DNA from: Schistocephalus solidus
Taxonomy: Eukaryota > Platyhelminthes > Cestoda > Diphyllobothriidea > Diphyllobothriidae
DNA: 64,000 nucleotides
Direction of reading: 5' to 3'
NCBI GenBank assembly: GCA_017591395.1
Contig: WEDG01002926.1
Location: 28,145-92,144 of the forward strand
Part shown: positions 12,056-24,441 of the stretch, one piece after another
Layout: each line of letters begins with the position of its first letter
Position numbering within the stretch: the stretch's first letter is position 1
Position numbers and translations under genes: made by a program
Notes under the pieces: generated by a model
Seen by the model: the letters and a program-made list of their open reading frames with translations, nothing else
The model's database searches: none
What the model was told of the DNA's origin: nothing

Positions 12056-12382
12056 TTAACTGGTTACTTTGAGTGTCGTGTCTATAGTTGAACCAGTTAG
12101 CTCCGAGCTATTTATCTTTCTGTTGCAATAGGGAACATTAACTACGCCAGTTGATTGGAAATAGTCGAGATTACTGGGAAAAGGAGTTCTTTGGTCTAAC
12201 GCTTCGGATGCACGATAAAACGCATCATTAGAGATAGCTTCAGCTATGAATAATTCGCAAAAAGGCCATTGCAACGTCCGTGCAATGCAGAGGTTATGCA
12301 CTGCAATACCTAGCAAAATTAACGGCCCCGTATTTATTGGAGGGGGTACTCCATGATGCGCAAATTGCTCAATAGACGGCAT
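12056..12382 (-). CDS. Copy 1 second exon-like block
   Basis: Open frame of 108 codons, conserved at this length in all three copies. It contains a hydrophobic stretch (PLILLGIAVHNLCIARTLQW), two Cys and an N-S-S sequon. In phase 0, as required after exon 1, a possible acceptor is ATTGAG|CAA at about 12,367, but its pyrimidine tract is weak, so the true 5' limit is uncertain. Several GT dinucleotides near 12,065-12,150 could be the donor. Family not recognised. Confidence 0.5.
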   Translation of the reverse strand: MPSIEQFAHHGVPPPINTGPLILLGIAVHNLCIARTLQWPFCELFIAEAISNDAFYRASEALDQRTPFPSNLDYFQSTGVVNVPYCNRKINSSELTGSTIDTTLKVTS

Positions 12383-12616
12383 GTGAGTCGATTTTTACTG
12401 AAATCACATAGCCCATTTTGGAGGTGTGTGAGATATTGACTTGATCACGAAGCTAACCAGCATTGGGCTGCAGACTGCGTTGGAGGAGTCAAGATCCCTG
12501 AGGATAATTGTTTTTGTGAAATGGAACATCACTAATAATTGTGGGTTGAAGAGTTTATTGCATTTGCTACTATAGTGTTGCTCAGATAAACAGGACTAAA
12601 GTAACGAGCGCCTTAC

Positions 12617-12862
12617 GCTTATGTCATTGTTCGCAAGAATGTCAGTCTCGTTAAACTTAAAAGTGTTGGCGATTCTCGTTCCATTAGGCACAACATGATA
12701 CGTTGCGTCATTTATCCACCCTGATATCGCGTATTTGACAATAAACGTCAGGAGCAACCAGATGAAATAAATTACTCCAGGTGACTCTAGCTCTGGCATT
12801 CGGTTTTGTTCTTGTCCCAGAGATGGCGTTTCAACATTCTTTATTACCTCACGCGGTTGCAT
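12617..12862 (-). CDS. Copy 1 exon 1: N-terminus with one membrane segment
   Basis: Opens at an ATG in an A-rich context (ACAAAAATGC) and runs 82 codons to a good donor, AGC|GTAAGG, in phase 0. Residues about 1-28 are polar, residues about 30-47 form a hydrophobic stretch (VIYFIWLLLTFIV and following), and the rest is polar with N-x-T sequons (NGT, NET). This reads as a signal anchor or uncleaved leader followed by an extracellular part. All three copies have exactly 246 nt. Product unknown. Confidence 0.6.
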
Positions 12863-13253
12863 TTTTGTTTTACTCGACAAAAATGCTTAAATTGTTACCA
12901 GACAGGTCCTTATTTAAATTAATGCTCATTCTACAAACCTAGCGGGCAGTTAAACGTTAAGTGCTAATGAAAACATGCATTTTCTGATCAAAATATACGC
13001 AAAGTGGTGCCATTGTCTTTTGCAGCTTATAAAATTCATAGGCATAGTATCGTCCTGCTTACTGGCATCGATTCATGTTCATAACGCAAAAGGGGCGAGG
13101 GACCGTGAGTAGCAGTGACCACCGACGAGCCCCATACTTTTGGGTTCTGTCCATCTGCAACATTTAAAAACACAAATGTTGACAAATGCATGAATTTCCT
13201 TCATTCAATCAAAACGGATAATATTTTCTTACTGCCTGTTGGCATTGATATGG

Positions 13254-13592
13254 ATTTGTCAAACGTACATTGTCTCAGGACGGCAGTTTGCAATATTAAC
13301 TTTGGTCTACCACTCTTTCAGAAACCATATGGCACAGTTTCGCATTTTCAGATGGCAGCTGGCTTCATGCCGTTTCATGCATTTCAGAAGTATTGAAAAA
13401 AACGTTTGTCAAGCGTACATAGTCTCAGGATGGCAGTTTGTAATATTAACTGAGGTTTTTTCACTCTTTCCGAAATTTAAAGTGCAGAGCTACACATTTC
13501 CAGAACGTGAAGACCATTCCAAACATAAAAAGTCATTAACGATACAAGATGTCAGCTGGCTTCAAGCCAACTCATGCATTTCAGTAGTAATG
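13254..13592 (+). repeat. Imperfect direct repeat near the array-gene 5' side
   Basis: Two diverged copies (13,254-13,406 and 13,407-13,592) share TTTGTCAA-CGTACAT, GGCAGTTTG-AATATTAACT and the AGCTGGCTTCA ... CATGCATTTCAG blocks. They lie upstream of exon 1 on the minus strand. Unit 2 has the second copy intact and the first altered; unit 3 has only part. Confidence 0.55.
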
Positions 13593-16582
13593 AAAAAACC
13601 TCTGGCGATATCATTTGTCAGAGTTTAACTTTTACACGCACTTTTAAACCGATTGCCTTTCAGCAATACCCTGGTCACTTGAATATAGACATGATAATAA
13701 TACGCTTAATACATTAAACTATGCTCTTATGATTCAACAGAGCTAATTTGGGTGCTCACTATTTGCCGGATCTCCTTAAGTTAGTGCGGGCATTTCTTCG
13801 ATTTCTTACGTGACAAGCATAGGCAGTCGTCATTAGATACCTGGCTTGGTAAACCTATATTAGTGTCACCGAATGCACCCTCAATTCGCTTCATTCCAAC
13901 TTTTGCAACACAAAAGAGCTGGAGAAGATGGCAAAAACGAAATGCATTTTAACCATATCGGATTTTGAATCGTACAATATAGTTCACAGAATTTGTATTA
14001 GATCCCACACAAAAATTGTATTTTTGGAGATTTGAATTTTCTTAAAAATCATTTTCCTCGCTGCTTGTCAACTTCTCTTTCGGCTAGAACCTCACCATTA
14101 AAAATGTCCAATTAAAGACGTGCCCGTTATTGGTGTACAGTTAATTACAACATACCAAGCGGAAACTTCATGCAGAAGAATGAAGCGGTTCAAACACAAG
14201 CATGATTTAACAAAAAAGGTATATATGTATAGGAAGCCTGATAAACCGAAACCCTTGTGTCAGCATACTGGCAAAACACTCGTGCGGGCTTTTAGCTAGC
14301 ACCTGTGCTGTGAGTATGGCTCCACTTATAAACCCTAAATATACTATTGGCTGCATGTTGGCAGTTAAATAAATATAAATTGGTTATCTCGCTGTTGCTG
14401 AGAGACGTCGGCCCGAATATTTATACTGCATTTTGGTCTTCACCTAAGCAACCTCAAATAAACTGATTTACGGCAGTAAAGCGATGGCTTTTTAAGGAAA
14501 TTGAAAGCAGCAATTTTTAAACTGCCACATCCATCAGAACGTTCATAAGGATTGCTGAGGGACACAGTTTTGATCCAGATCCCTTGCAGCTCTGTAAAAC
14601 GATGGCAGAATACCGGTGGAAAACGTAACCGGGCTTTTAGCAAATACCTGTGCTCTGCGAATGATTGTACTCGTACCCCCTAAATAGTTCAAAGTATTTC
14701 TTAAATCAAATATGTCAGAACAAGTCAGTAGTCGACTCTCTTGTAAAGTTTCAATGGAAACGCTGACGAAAAGACACTCAATGGTTTATTTATCTCATTA
14801 TCAATTTGAACTTACAAAGCAATTCTATTTCAAAACGCTTATGTTAAACTTAGTCATTTTAGATCCTTCAATCTCTCTTTTTTATTTTCCATAAACATTT
14901 TTTTCAAAAGAAATATAAGAAATAGTTTTTATTCTACTTGATTCCCGGTGTTCAAGGCAACTAGAACTCTTATATCTGTCGTGATCCTCAAAAGCCACAT
15001 TTAATCCGCCGGGTTACAAGAAATACCCTCACTGCCACCTTACACACGGTTTCTTTTCATCCTTCTCTTGTGCATATCTCTCACATAACACTCACAAACG
15101 GAAGAAAATTATCGATTACATGTTATTAATTTAAAAACGTCCCATTTTCTTAAAATAAGAGAAAACGAATAGCAGTTTGATATTCAAAGGTGGCATAAAA
15201 AGTAAGTCATGTCGATTTTGCATAATAAACGAAAGATTCAGTAATTTTGTGTCATGCTGTGGCAGAATATTGGCAAAACACATTTCTGGGAATTGAGCTG
15301 ATACCTACACAATCCGTGGTTTTTGTGATGCAAGAAAAACAAATATATAAACATACAACCGGCTATCTTTTGAGCGTGGAATTTATATAACGGGCTTGCC
15401 CCCTCAGTGGCTGATGGACCTCGTCTTATTTTTTATAACATTGATTGGACTCGCCTATAAAGCGTTCTTCAGATCAATTTAATCTGTATTTTGGATAATT
15501 TTATGATAAAATAATCAGTAAAGAAAATGAAAATTTTTTACTTAACAAGCGCTTATTAATTAAACTGACACAACCATACTGGACTTACCAGAACCAGATT
15601 TATTCTTTTCTGAAACTGAAAGATTTCAAAAAAATATGTGAATTTCAGTTTGGCATGCACGCATTGTTTGAAATCAGTTGCAGGCCACGTTGCAATTCTA
15701 GTCAGTAAGCTGGTTTTTTTAAATGTTATTGGTATAAATAATTAATTGTTTGTTTTCATAATTCTCATCAGATTAATTTGATTATTCGAAATGCTGTTAA
15801 GGTCAATATTACTGCATGCTAGTTGACTCTGGCCACAAGTTCAGAACTCAAAACTCAACGTTGAATATGGCCACAGGCAAATCAGAAAGCGTGTGTTAAC
15901 TAACGCGAGCATATGTCATTCTCGAGTGCATTTCCTAAAAAGAGAAACAGAAGAGTTACCTCGATCATTTGCGCAAAACCGAATAAATTTTGGACAATAT
16001 TTTACAAAATGTATTCGTGTGTCAGACTTATGACTTACTACCGCCAAATATGTTAATTTTCATAACTTGCATTACATTTTTGCATGCTACGCTGAGGTCG
16101 TTGGCATTAATCTAACAAGCCGTCAGAGAAAACAGGCGAGACTGAAAAGCGAAATTTATGCGGATTATTAAGAAAAAGGCAACTATTGCATACATATCCT
16201 TTTTTGGCAGAGATACATCGTGAGCTGAATACATATTTGGTATGATGGATAAGTTAAAATATGCATTAGCGTACTTTCATTAATTTAGGATAACAGGAAG
16301 AGAAGGCTAAATTTGCTTGGCTTAATCATTCATCAAAAGAATGGCTACACATAATTAAAGGGTTTGATAAATGTTTGGCATTCAGCGAATATTTAAAGCC
16401 CTATTAAAATAACGTCAAGATTCTCCAGAAAACTAAATATATTCATTTATAAGCTTTATAAATATAAAAGCTGGCAGGTATTTAAAAGCACAAAATTCCG
16501 TCGTTCGTTTTAAGCACATGCCACGTAACCCAAGCTTAATTAAGAATAAAAATAACCAGGCTTTCTAGGAAATAAGGCCTAC

Positions 16583-16720
16583 CTGATTGCATCCAATCGA
16601 CGGAAACTGTAACAATACCTCCATTTTCGATCCACCACTCATAGGAATTCCTACTTTTGCTACCTTTACGAAAAATTCCGTTGAACCACCTTTCTTTGTT
16701 ATGATTTCGAAGCATCAGTT
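16583..16720 (-). CDS. Copy 2 WW-motif exon
   Basis: 138 nt in phase 1 to phase 1, with acceptor TTTTCTGGAAG| and donor TCAG|GTAGGC. It encodes LMLRNHNKERWFNGIFRKGS, then the pattern YEWWIENGGIVTVSVDWMQS. It is separated by a very short intron (about 74 nt) from an upstream block that carries TAA at 16,797-16,799 in this copy. Confidence 0.5.
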
Positions 16721-17235
16721 CTTCCAGAAAATAAAAAAACCATACATAAATCCACTTTGAACAGCAAAACGTTAGAAATTTGGCGTATTTTACAGGTTAA
16801 GATAAATTTGCCATGATCTCTGAGTAGGTTTTTCCGTCCTTCATGAATCATATATTTTTATTTGAATGAGTTAGTTAAATCAGACCCAACAATAGAATGA
16901 GTAAAACAATCCTATAATAACAACCTGAAATTGTCAATGACTGTTCTGAATGTGGATGTTGATTTTGTCGTCGTGTTCTTTAATTTAGAGAATTTATAGG
17001 CAGTGAGACCTTAGAAATGAAACAAAGTAATACAAAAACGAAGGCAAGGTAACAGTAGCCAATACAACAACTATTCATGATTTATATATTGTTTGTAAAC
17101 AGCCAGATCGATCAGATAAATTAATTATTTATTTATGCAGTCAGGTTAGAACTGTTAATATCCTACCTAGTTACAATAATCACGGACAGTGTCCGTCAAA
17201 GGACGAGACAGAAATTAGACACAGTTTGCTCTACG

Positions 17236-17410
17236 TTAACTGTGCACATCGCCTAATTCAGATGGAAACGATGCCATCACTTGAACAATCAGTTCATTTG
17301 TCTGACGTTCCGAAACCTCATTCTCATCAGAAGCAGTCGCAGATAAGCGCAGGGGAGGCATAGAGAGTGCAGTATTTATAAAACTTACTGGCTGCGCGAC
17401 TTCAAGCGCA
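17236..17410 (-). CDS. Copy 2 candidate exon
   Basis: Starts after an acceptor-like TATTCTAG| and stays open to 17,236. It reads SFINTALSMPPLRLSATASD, then ENEVSERQTNELIVQVMASF. The polar, acidic second half is protein-like. No convincing donor was found; AAC|GTAGAG lies just after the stop. Confidence 0.3.
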
Positions 17411-20349
17411 CTAGAATAAGTAGATCTGGCGGTCACCGCTGTTGTTGCAATTGACACATTCTTGGCTTGGCAGGCTACCTTGAAACACGATGTCTACACC
17501 ATTTGAAAAGATGACTTCTTATGATTCTAAATTAACACCAGAAGCTTGCCTGTTCATTTCTATCAGAAACTTGCCGAATAAAGAATTACTTCATAATTCG
17601 ACTCCTGTAAACCAAATCGGGACAAAAATAGGTAAAAGACACATCAGTTACCTTCATAGAAATTCAACATCCGATGTGTTTATTGTTATTTATCCCTATG
17701 GACACTTTCTGTGAAATTATATTGTCAACTTCTTAAACATTCTCAATAAACTGCACATTTTACTGTTAAAACCAACAAAGTGAATTTGTTCCATAACAAT
17801 CTTTGTACACGTTACTGGAAATGGTGAAATTGTGCATAGCTAGCTTTTTCATGTTCTTCAAATGTTTTACAGCTTCTTAACATAGTCAAAACATTAAGTC
17901 ATTGGTGGTGACTTTATTGACACACAGCGCACAAAGTGACTTCAAGCTAACCGAACTGAGAGGGATAGAGGGCTGCCCGGCTTACTTCTTCAATTCGTCC
18001 CAACGCAGTTTCCAGCTGCTGGTACCCTAGCAGCTGACGCGCCTAATTTGTTGCTATATTGCCTCTGCAAATTTATCCTTACTTTACCGGAAGGTTTGTG
18101 TTAATAATCTGCAGGGGCACTCTTTATCGAAACCTCAGCAAAAACTCCTATTTAGGAAATTCCTTGATTAACTCTGTTGCTCAAATGAGTGTCATCCTTC
18201 CCCAGCAGCCACTCTTTGGTGCTCTGATCTCGATTTGTTCTTTCAAGCCGTTAACATTTCTCAATTCATCCCCTTTTTGTCTGTTAACACTTCGTCAAAA
18301 TTGGCCTTTCACCTTTATTTCTTGCACCCTTTTATTTGCTGATGTCCACTGGGTCATTATTTGTACAGCGGTTTATGCTGGTTAGAAGTTCTGGTTAATT
18401 AGCTGCTGACCTATCCATGTGACTGGACTATGACTTCAACGTCCTGGGATTTCCTTCCTATGTGCTGTCTGTCCCTTGGCCATCCTTGATCTGGATAGCA
18501 CATTTTGCATCTCCTCGTTAAATACCTCGTCGAAAACCGTCAAAATATCAGTGCACCTTCTTCACCTAACCGGAGTTTTCTGTTCTCGACGGTGCTACCC
18601 ATCTGGCACCCATTCTTCCAGTTTATTTCAAGTCTGATTTTAAGAAAATGCCAATGGTTGGCATTAAAGATTAATCTCAAAGCCATTGGATCTTATCATC
18701 CTATAAGGTAACCAACACCGTTATTGCAAACGGCATTCATTAGGTGGCTGCCAAGACCTGAATTTGTTACCTTATCTGGCAATTTTTCTATCCACATTTT
18801 GGGGACCACGAAACCGTTTCCTGTGTCAGGCATTCTACCAGATCAACATTTAACTGACGGTCATTTTGTAACCTGTCGTTGTCCGCTTTCACTTTCTATG
18901 CATGTGGTTTGTACAAAGAAATTTCCACGAGACATTTCTGACGTTCGTAGACAGAGTGCGTCATGACCTTGCTTTTGACAGTGCCTAAATTCACAGAAAC
19001 TAGATGGTTTACTCTTTTGCCGAACATCACATGATGCACCTTGCACTTAAATTTGAGTACCTTCCACAATTATATTTCCATATTTCCTCCATTGAGGTTG
19101 TGTGACGACTTTAATTCCACCGTCATGTACCATCCATTACGCATACCACAGTGCAAAATTCAAATCTCAGTTTGTTCGGTCCATCATTGTACCGGAAGAA
19201 GGGAATTGGATGCCTTTAATGTGATCAACGTGACCTTTTCTTGAACAATAGCTATAATGACCAATGCCGGGTTATTTCTCGGGATATAAATACGCTTTGC
19301 ATCTAATGCCATCTGCTTCAATGCTGCTTGCTCCGAAAATGCTCTGGATACTTTCTTTTGTAACTCTTCATCCACTATGCTTCGGTGTTCACCTAACCCA
19401 ATCTCTGTTTGCAAGTTTTTCATCGTATCGCACACATTCGACTATAGCAACCACAATTTCAATTTGCTCTCTCTCTCGCGAATGCTTGGATTCTTCTCGT
19501 ATTAAACAATGAAAAATTCATTTGGTCGCTTAAGACATCGGCTGTGGCATTGTCTGTGGGTACTGTGGCAGGCTTAACGCTTTGTTACCACAGTTGTCGC
19601 TTACACCTGCCATCTGCAGCACTCGCAATATGCCCTTCGATTCGCTCGATTTTGTTGCGCGGAACTTCGTACAGGTTTGTTGAAATATGGCTTTGGCTCA
19701 CAAGACCTCGGTGCACACATGCATTGGGTGCAGAGGGTAAGAAATAATCTGCCATAATGTACCTGCGGAGAAGACTTCACTGCATTTTCAAATGCGTATT
19801 ACCTCCCTTGTCTTAGTTAAGGCTTTCCAAATAAACAACCGTCCTAAGTTTTCATTTTGGGTTCATGGTGTGCTTGGCTGATCGTTGGCGTGTAAAATCA
19901 CACAGCTGCCTCGGCACATACATGAGCCTTTGGAGGCATAAAACACGCACTATGGGCCGTATAACTCTTTCCACACGATATCATTTTAATGTGGGCTGAT
20001 TCACATTTATTTGTTCGGGTAAACGAACCTTGCTTAGAGCAGGCATCTCATCGTGCAAAGGGTCAGATTTTATACTGCTTTAATTGTCCACTTTTCAATT
20101 CAGTGACAACTTAAGGCACAATACGAAGTCAGCTGAACCTGGTTAACGTTCGCTCGATTACGTTTGGTATAAACATAAATTTTGAATACCAGCTTAAATA
20201 CGAGTTTACAGTGTAGTGTAACAGCTCACATATCATAAATTACAAAATTTTTAAATGTCCAGAGTGATAGCAATCGTGCACAAAAGTTCCAGTAATTTTC
20301 TTAATGCCAATGCTCGAAGAATATGAAAACGTCAGGGTCGTGATTATAC

Positions 20350-20486
20350 CAGCACTTTTCAGCATCCTATAACGTGCTGTTCGGTAAAAGACTCCGTTAT
20401 GGACAAATTGAAGAGTACCGTGCTTTTTGCAGTTTCTTCCATTTGAAATAATAATTTGCAAATAAAATAAACGCTTTCCAGTCGTA
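20350..20486 (-). CDS. Copy 2 candidate exon (137 nt)
   Basis: Bounded by acceptor GGTGTGCAG|T and donor GTGCTG|GTATAA. It starts in the third base of a codon and ends after the first. The frame reads STTGKRLFYLQIIISNGRNC, then KKHGTLQFVHNGVFYRTARY, with basic and aromatic residues. The same exon in copy 3 is identical. No counterpart was found in copy 1. Confidence 0.4.
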
Positions 20487-21869
20487 CTGCACACCGCATT
20501 AAGATATTAAAAAGCATTGAGAAAATTCACGTTTTTATACGGCTCTATGTTAGCAAATTTAACACTATCAGAATTCGGTAAAGCGCACATAAAATCATGC
20601 TTCTGCGTGTCATGAAACTTGCAGGGACCTTATATCAGCTCCTGCTTACACTTGATCGGTGTAACGCGTGTTCTGCTAAACGAAATGCTTCTATTATGAA
20701 ATGTAATGTTTTGTCTTCATTTTATTCATTATGTGAAAAATGCTTATGTTGTGAATCAATACAGCAAAAGTTTTAATGTTTTAAAATTAATAAATGAAAG
20801 GCTCATGTTGTTCTTTTTAGTTTTATCTGGCTATTCAAGAAATGTTTGCACGTCATTTAACTGATTAGGTTTTTAACTGTGACATTTTGTTGGATGTCAG
20901 CGAAAATTCTAAAAAAGGTGGAAATCGGACAGCAAAATTCAGAAATCTACTCTTTACCGCAAATACGAATTAACGTATGTTCCAAACACCACTTATTTAT
21001 CGTAGTATTTGTCATTCTTAAACATTTGTACTATCATAGTTAATTTGAAAGTAAAAATAAGATATATTTCTGCTTGTTAAAAACTAAGTTAAGTAGCAAA
21101 CAGCCAGTTGTTTTGTAAACTCACTGCAAAAATGGACGATTTATCGAAGATCGACCTGATAGATCCCACTTGCAGATTAGGTCAGATCCGTCGTGCAGTA
21201 ATATCTAAAAATAAGGACCGTTAGGATGTCTTCGAAAACGTGTATTTACTTCCAATAATCAATCCTTGAGATAAGGAATCGCACAAGTTCATTCGCACAA
21301 TGCGAAATTTAACTTAGCTCATCTGCCTTGTTCGGTTATATTACATTACCACACGAATAGCCCTTAGCTCCTTTATCGTTTTAACGAAATTATTCACCTT
21401 TCCTTTAAGTAAATATGGATATGTCCTAAAATCGTAGCTGACTTTTAAGATCTCTCAGTATTTAGGCACTTTTTGCGAATGGTCTCGCAAATATAGTTAA
21501 AACCAACATGATAATGGCGTGGTTGCCTTCCGGAAATTTAACAAAACCAGCAAGCAATAGTCGTAAGACAGAGTATAGAGAATGATTACCGGTCGTTGTA
21601 GCCCACATACATACATGAACCTATATGATTCGCGTGTATTCTCATATCAACTTTCAAAAGTCGACTGAATGCAATTCTTATTGGTTATTTACTCAGAAAG
21701 AAAAATAAACAGATGACGTTTTTTAGCTTAAGGCATTTTCTTACATCAACCTCTAATGTAAACTTTCTTGGTAAACAATTTATCTTAACTTCCTTGTTAT
21801 CAAATGAATTTTCTAATGGCTAAGAAATTTTTCAATTTAAAAAGTAAAATGAGAGTATAAGTAAATTAC

Positions 21870-21972
21870 GTCATATGGTTCTTCGTCAAAAATGCTGCAA
21901 AGGTGATGTTCACTTCGTTTTCTCCTTTCATAAATCTGGAGAGCGGTAGAGAAACCTCCGGAATAGCTGCAC
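21870..21972 (-). pseudogene. Copy 2 homologue with 1-nt deletion
   Basis: 103 nt instead of 104: the run of six A in copies 1 and 3 (plus strand, near 21,888) is five A here, shifting the frame before the FDEEPYD end. Splice sites remain. Because the change lies in a homopolymer, a consensus error is a real alternative. Confidence 0.55.
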
Positions 21973-22146
21973 CTGAAGCAATGAGGTACATTTAGCTGTT
22001 TCACAAAGAACAAAATTTTAAATTTTAATGGCTTTACTTCTAATGCACTTTAACCACCTGAAGTTTCATTTAAGTTCCTTTTTAAAATTAATTAAAGGGC
22101 ATTTAAGGAGAAAAAAACAATTTAATTTTTTGCAATTCACAATTAC

Positions 22147-22275
22147 CTGTCACTAGCTTTGGAAATGCGCAACCTGGGGCAAAAAAGGTAGAATACCACA
22201 TCTCGCCTTTTGCAATTAACTCCTGATGCCCAGTCACAGAGAAAAGTGTGATTTCTGTTGAAACTCCAGCAGAGG
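22147..22275 (-). CDS. Copy 2 phase-1 exon
   Basis: The encoded protein segment is identical to that of copy 1; the only noted change is a synonymous C/T difference near 22,160. Both splice sites are conserved. Confidence 0.58.
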
Positions 22276-23137
22276 CTAAAAGTTGTACGAGGGTAGTCAA
22301 TCGTAATACAGAAACTTATCCCAGAATAATTTTTTTGACTTTACGAAGATATTTAAGATATGAGAAATTCCAAAATACTATGACCAGTGGTGACGAATGT
22401 AAAAGTCACAGGTTATTACTGCAACTTCGGCTAGCAGTGGGTGATTGGAGCGCAAATTCCAGTGTTCTGATCTTTCGCACTGGGATGGAAAGGAGTATTC
22501 CAAGACTATGAAGGTGAAAAAACTACATAAAATCTTTCTGGACTCTCATTGAGTGAGAGCATTAATGTGGTCATAATTGACTTATATTTTGACCGTCTGA
22601 CTAAATTATCTCAAAGCGTGATGTCTGTGTGTGAACTTGTCCTCAAAAGGTTCCCCGCTACTCGGCCACTGGCCCATTTCCGCATTAGGCATCTGACCCC
22701 TCGAACGGTGGCCTGCATCCTGGGGGTGGGAGATAGCGTGAGGTCGACAGCTCAACCCAGTTTCTTTACTATAAGCAATCTGATGACTTTGAAACTATCA
22801 AGATTCACTAAATGCAGCTAATGGAAGGTTGCCAACTAACGCGATAATTTGAAAAGCTTGATATACCTTGTGTGTTTTGGTGGAGTTGATGACTAATGGA
22901 CTAGAATGGTGCTGTAATGGTTCCTTTTCAATGTGAACATTATTGCACTCCCGATAATTAGGGATCCAAAATGCCCTTTCGTTATGTTGTTGGGTTTTTG
23001 TTTGTAAAGGACAACAGTTCGTGAATCTGCACTCTCTCTCTAATCTCCGGTCTTCTTGAATCTCTCCTAACAATGGGCCCATGTGGGGTCTTGGAACAGA
23101 GAATTAGGTGCTTGCAGTGCAATTCTGCTCTCCTTAC

Positions 23138-23201
23138 AATCGAGTGTAGGACATTTCCCCGAACCAACTTGGTGTTGAGCATACAGTGGTCCTCGTCAAA
23201 A
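23138..23201 (-). CDS. Copy 2 short candidate exon at the deletion edge
   Basis: Same 64 nt as 9,952-10,015. The sequence before its acceptor has been replaced, because the 1.37 kb deletion in this copy ends within a few bases of the exon start. A CAG is regenerated there (AAGTCAG), so the acceptor dinucleotide survives. Confidence 0.3.
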
Positions 23202-23331
23202 CTGACTTGCAATAAAAATGCTTCATGTGTGAATTTGCCTGAAGTATGAAGCAAACCTTAGAAACTATTTAAATTATTCACTCAATTATAAATAGAATGT
23301 CACCTTATTTTAACGTATTTTGAGCACTTAC

Positions 23332-23425
23332 TTTGGCTTGAATTTGCAAATGAAAATCTATACTTTTTCCTATTGCTGGAAGTCGCTTACATAGTTTTGA
23401 ACCGTTGACGGACGTTAACCTTGCA
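23332..23425 (-). CDS. Copy 2 candidate exon before consensus donor
   Basis: Homologue of 11,507-11,600 with the GTAAGT donor intact. Changes are GGC to GCT-type third-base differences and one replacement (R to S before the ID pair). Open. Confidence 0.35.
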
Positions 23426-23880
23426 CTCACTCACTCAACCATCTTTTTCCGATTTGATCCTTAACAATATTCTTATCAAGAAATTTCTCAATGTATATAA
23501 TTAGACGGTAGAGTTTGCATATATCGTCAAATAAAGTGGACGTGAGAAAATAAATAGTCATCATTAAAGATGGATTCACGTCAGATTTCAAAAAACTAAT
23601 GGCTCCATGTTATTTTTAATTCAGATTAAGTATCAGGATTATGGTTAAATTAAGTATTAATTTAAGAGGAGACATTGAGTGTTGTGTGGGATAGGGGCAC
23701 ATCCATTTAAGTACCCCTGCCATCTGATAATATCGCATTTCACATAAAATAACTAAATTTCTGGGGAAACAACATTGGAAGGTTTGCCAAGCAGATAAGG
23801 AACAGTGAGCTGGCCTATGAGTTGTATTCAGCATGTTATACTTAAAAATGTATTTGGTTTACTCCTTACATAAGCCTTAA

Positions 23881-24207
23881 TTAACTGGTTACTTTGGGTG
23901 TCGTGTCTTTAGTTGAACCAGTTAGCTCCGAGCTGTTTATCTTTCTGTTACAATAGGGAACAGTAACTACGCCAGTTGATTGGAAATAGTCGAGATTACT
24001 GGGAAAAGGAGTTTTTTGGTCTAACGCTTCGGATGCACGATAAAACGCATCATTAGAGATAGCTTCAGCTATGAATAATTCGCAAACAGGCCATTGCAAC
24101 GTCCGTGCAATGCAGAGGTTTTGCACTGAAATACCAACCAAAATTAACGGCCCCGTATTTATTGGAGGGGGTACTCCATGATGCGCAAATTGCTCGATAG
24201 ACGGCAT
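23881..24207 (-). CDS. Copy 2 second exon-like block
   Basis: Same length as in the other copies. Differences from copy 1 are scattered replacements (LGIAVH becomes VGISVQ; the R of DQR becomes K) with no indel. Preservation of frame over 327 nt in a copy broken elsewhere suggests that the block was coding until recently. Confidence 0.5.
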   Translation of the reverse strand: MPSIEQFAHHGVPPPINTGPLILVGISVQNLCIARTLQWPVCELFIAEAISNDAFYRASEALDQKTPFPSNLDYFQSTGVVTVPYCNRKINSSELTGSTKDTTPKVTS

Positions 24208-24441
24208 GTGAGTCGATTTTTACTGAAATCACATAGCCCATTTTGGAGGTGTGTGTGATATTGACTTGATCACGAAGCTAACCAGCATTGGGCTGCAGAC
24301 TGCGTTGTAGGAGTCAAGATCCCTGAGGATAATTGTTTTTGTGAAATGGAGCATCACTACTAATTGTGGGTTGAAGAGTTTATTGCATTTGCTACTATAG
24401 TGTTGCTCAGATAAACAGGACTAAAGCAACGGGCGCCTTAC

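Larger units (their letters stand above)
2036..12862 (-). pseudogene. Array gene copy 1, multi-exon, unknown family, damaged
   Basis: Gene span drawn from the exon-like blocks listed separately, running from the exon-1 ATG at 12,862 down to the donor at 2,035. Intact here are exon 1, the 12,056-12,382 block, the exon pair 8,016-8,144 and 7,738-7,841, and blocks at 4,824-5,042 and 5,691-5,800. Damaged here are the 2,036-2,174 exon (one extra base, then a stop) and the 11,030-11,192 block (TGA at 11,145-11,147 and TAA at 11,079-11,081). The 137-nt exon seen in copies 2 and 3 was not found. Exon connections are inferred; no transcript evidence is available. Alternatively the span could hold more than one gene. 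Confidence 0.5.
1..14835. repeat. Tandem array unit 1 (diverged left half, conserved right half)
   Basis: First of three paralogous units. From about 240 to 7,250 it aligns throughout with 15,200-21,400 and 26,060-32,450, but with frequent substitutions and indels; for example the block near 290-320 matches 15,260-15,290. From about 7,260 to 13,840 it becomes nearly identical to units 2 and 3. Segments private to this unit are 3,115-4,013, about 6,150-6,790 and 8,534-9,488. The unit may extend beyond the left edge of the window. Seen directly by reading the copies against each other; percentage identity was not computed. Confidence 0.85.

Noticed and set aside
18059..18385. Plus-strand 108-codon frame, identical in length at 29,121-29,447
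   Set aside because: Units 2 and 3 are nearly identical here, so sharing proves nothing. The frame is not conserved in diverged unit 1 and has no splice context.
19184..19435. Minus-strand frame in unit 2 that reads well (EELQKKVSRAFSEQAALKQM)
   Set aside because: Unit 3 differs by two single-base indels and unit 1 has stops in this frame, so the open frame is not conserved; it may still be a decayed exon.
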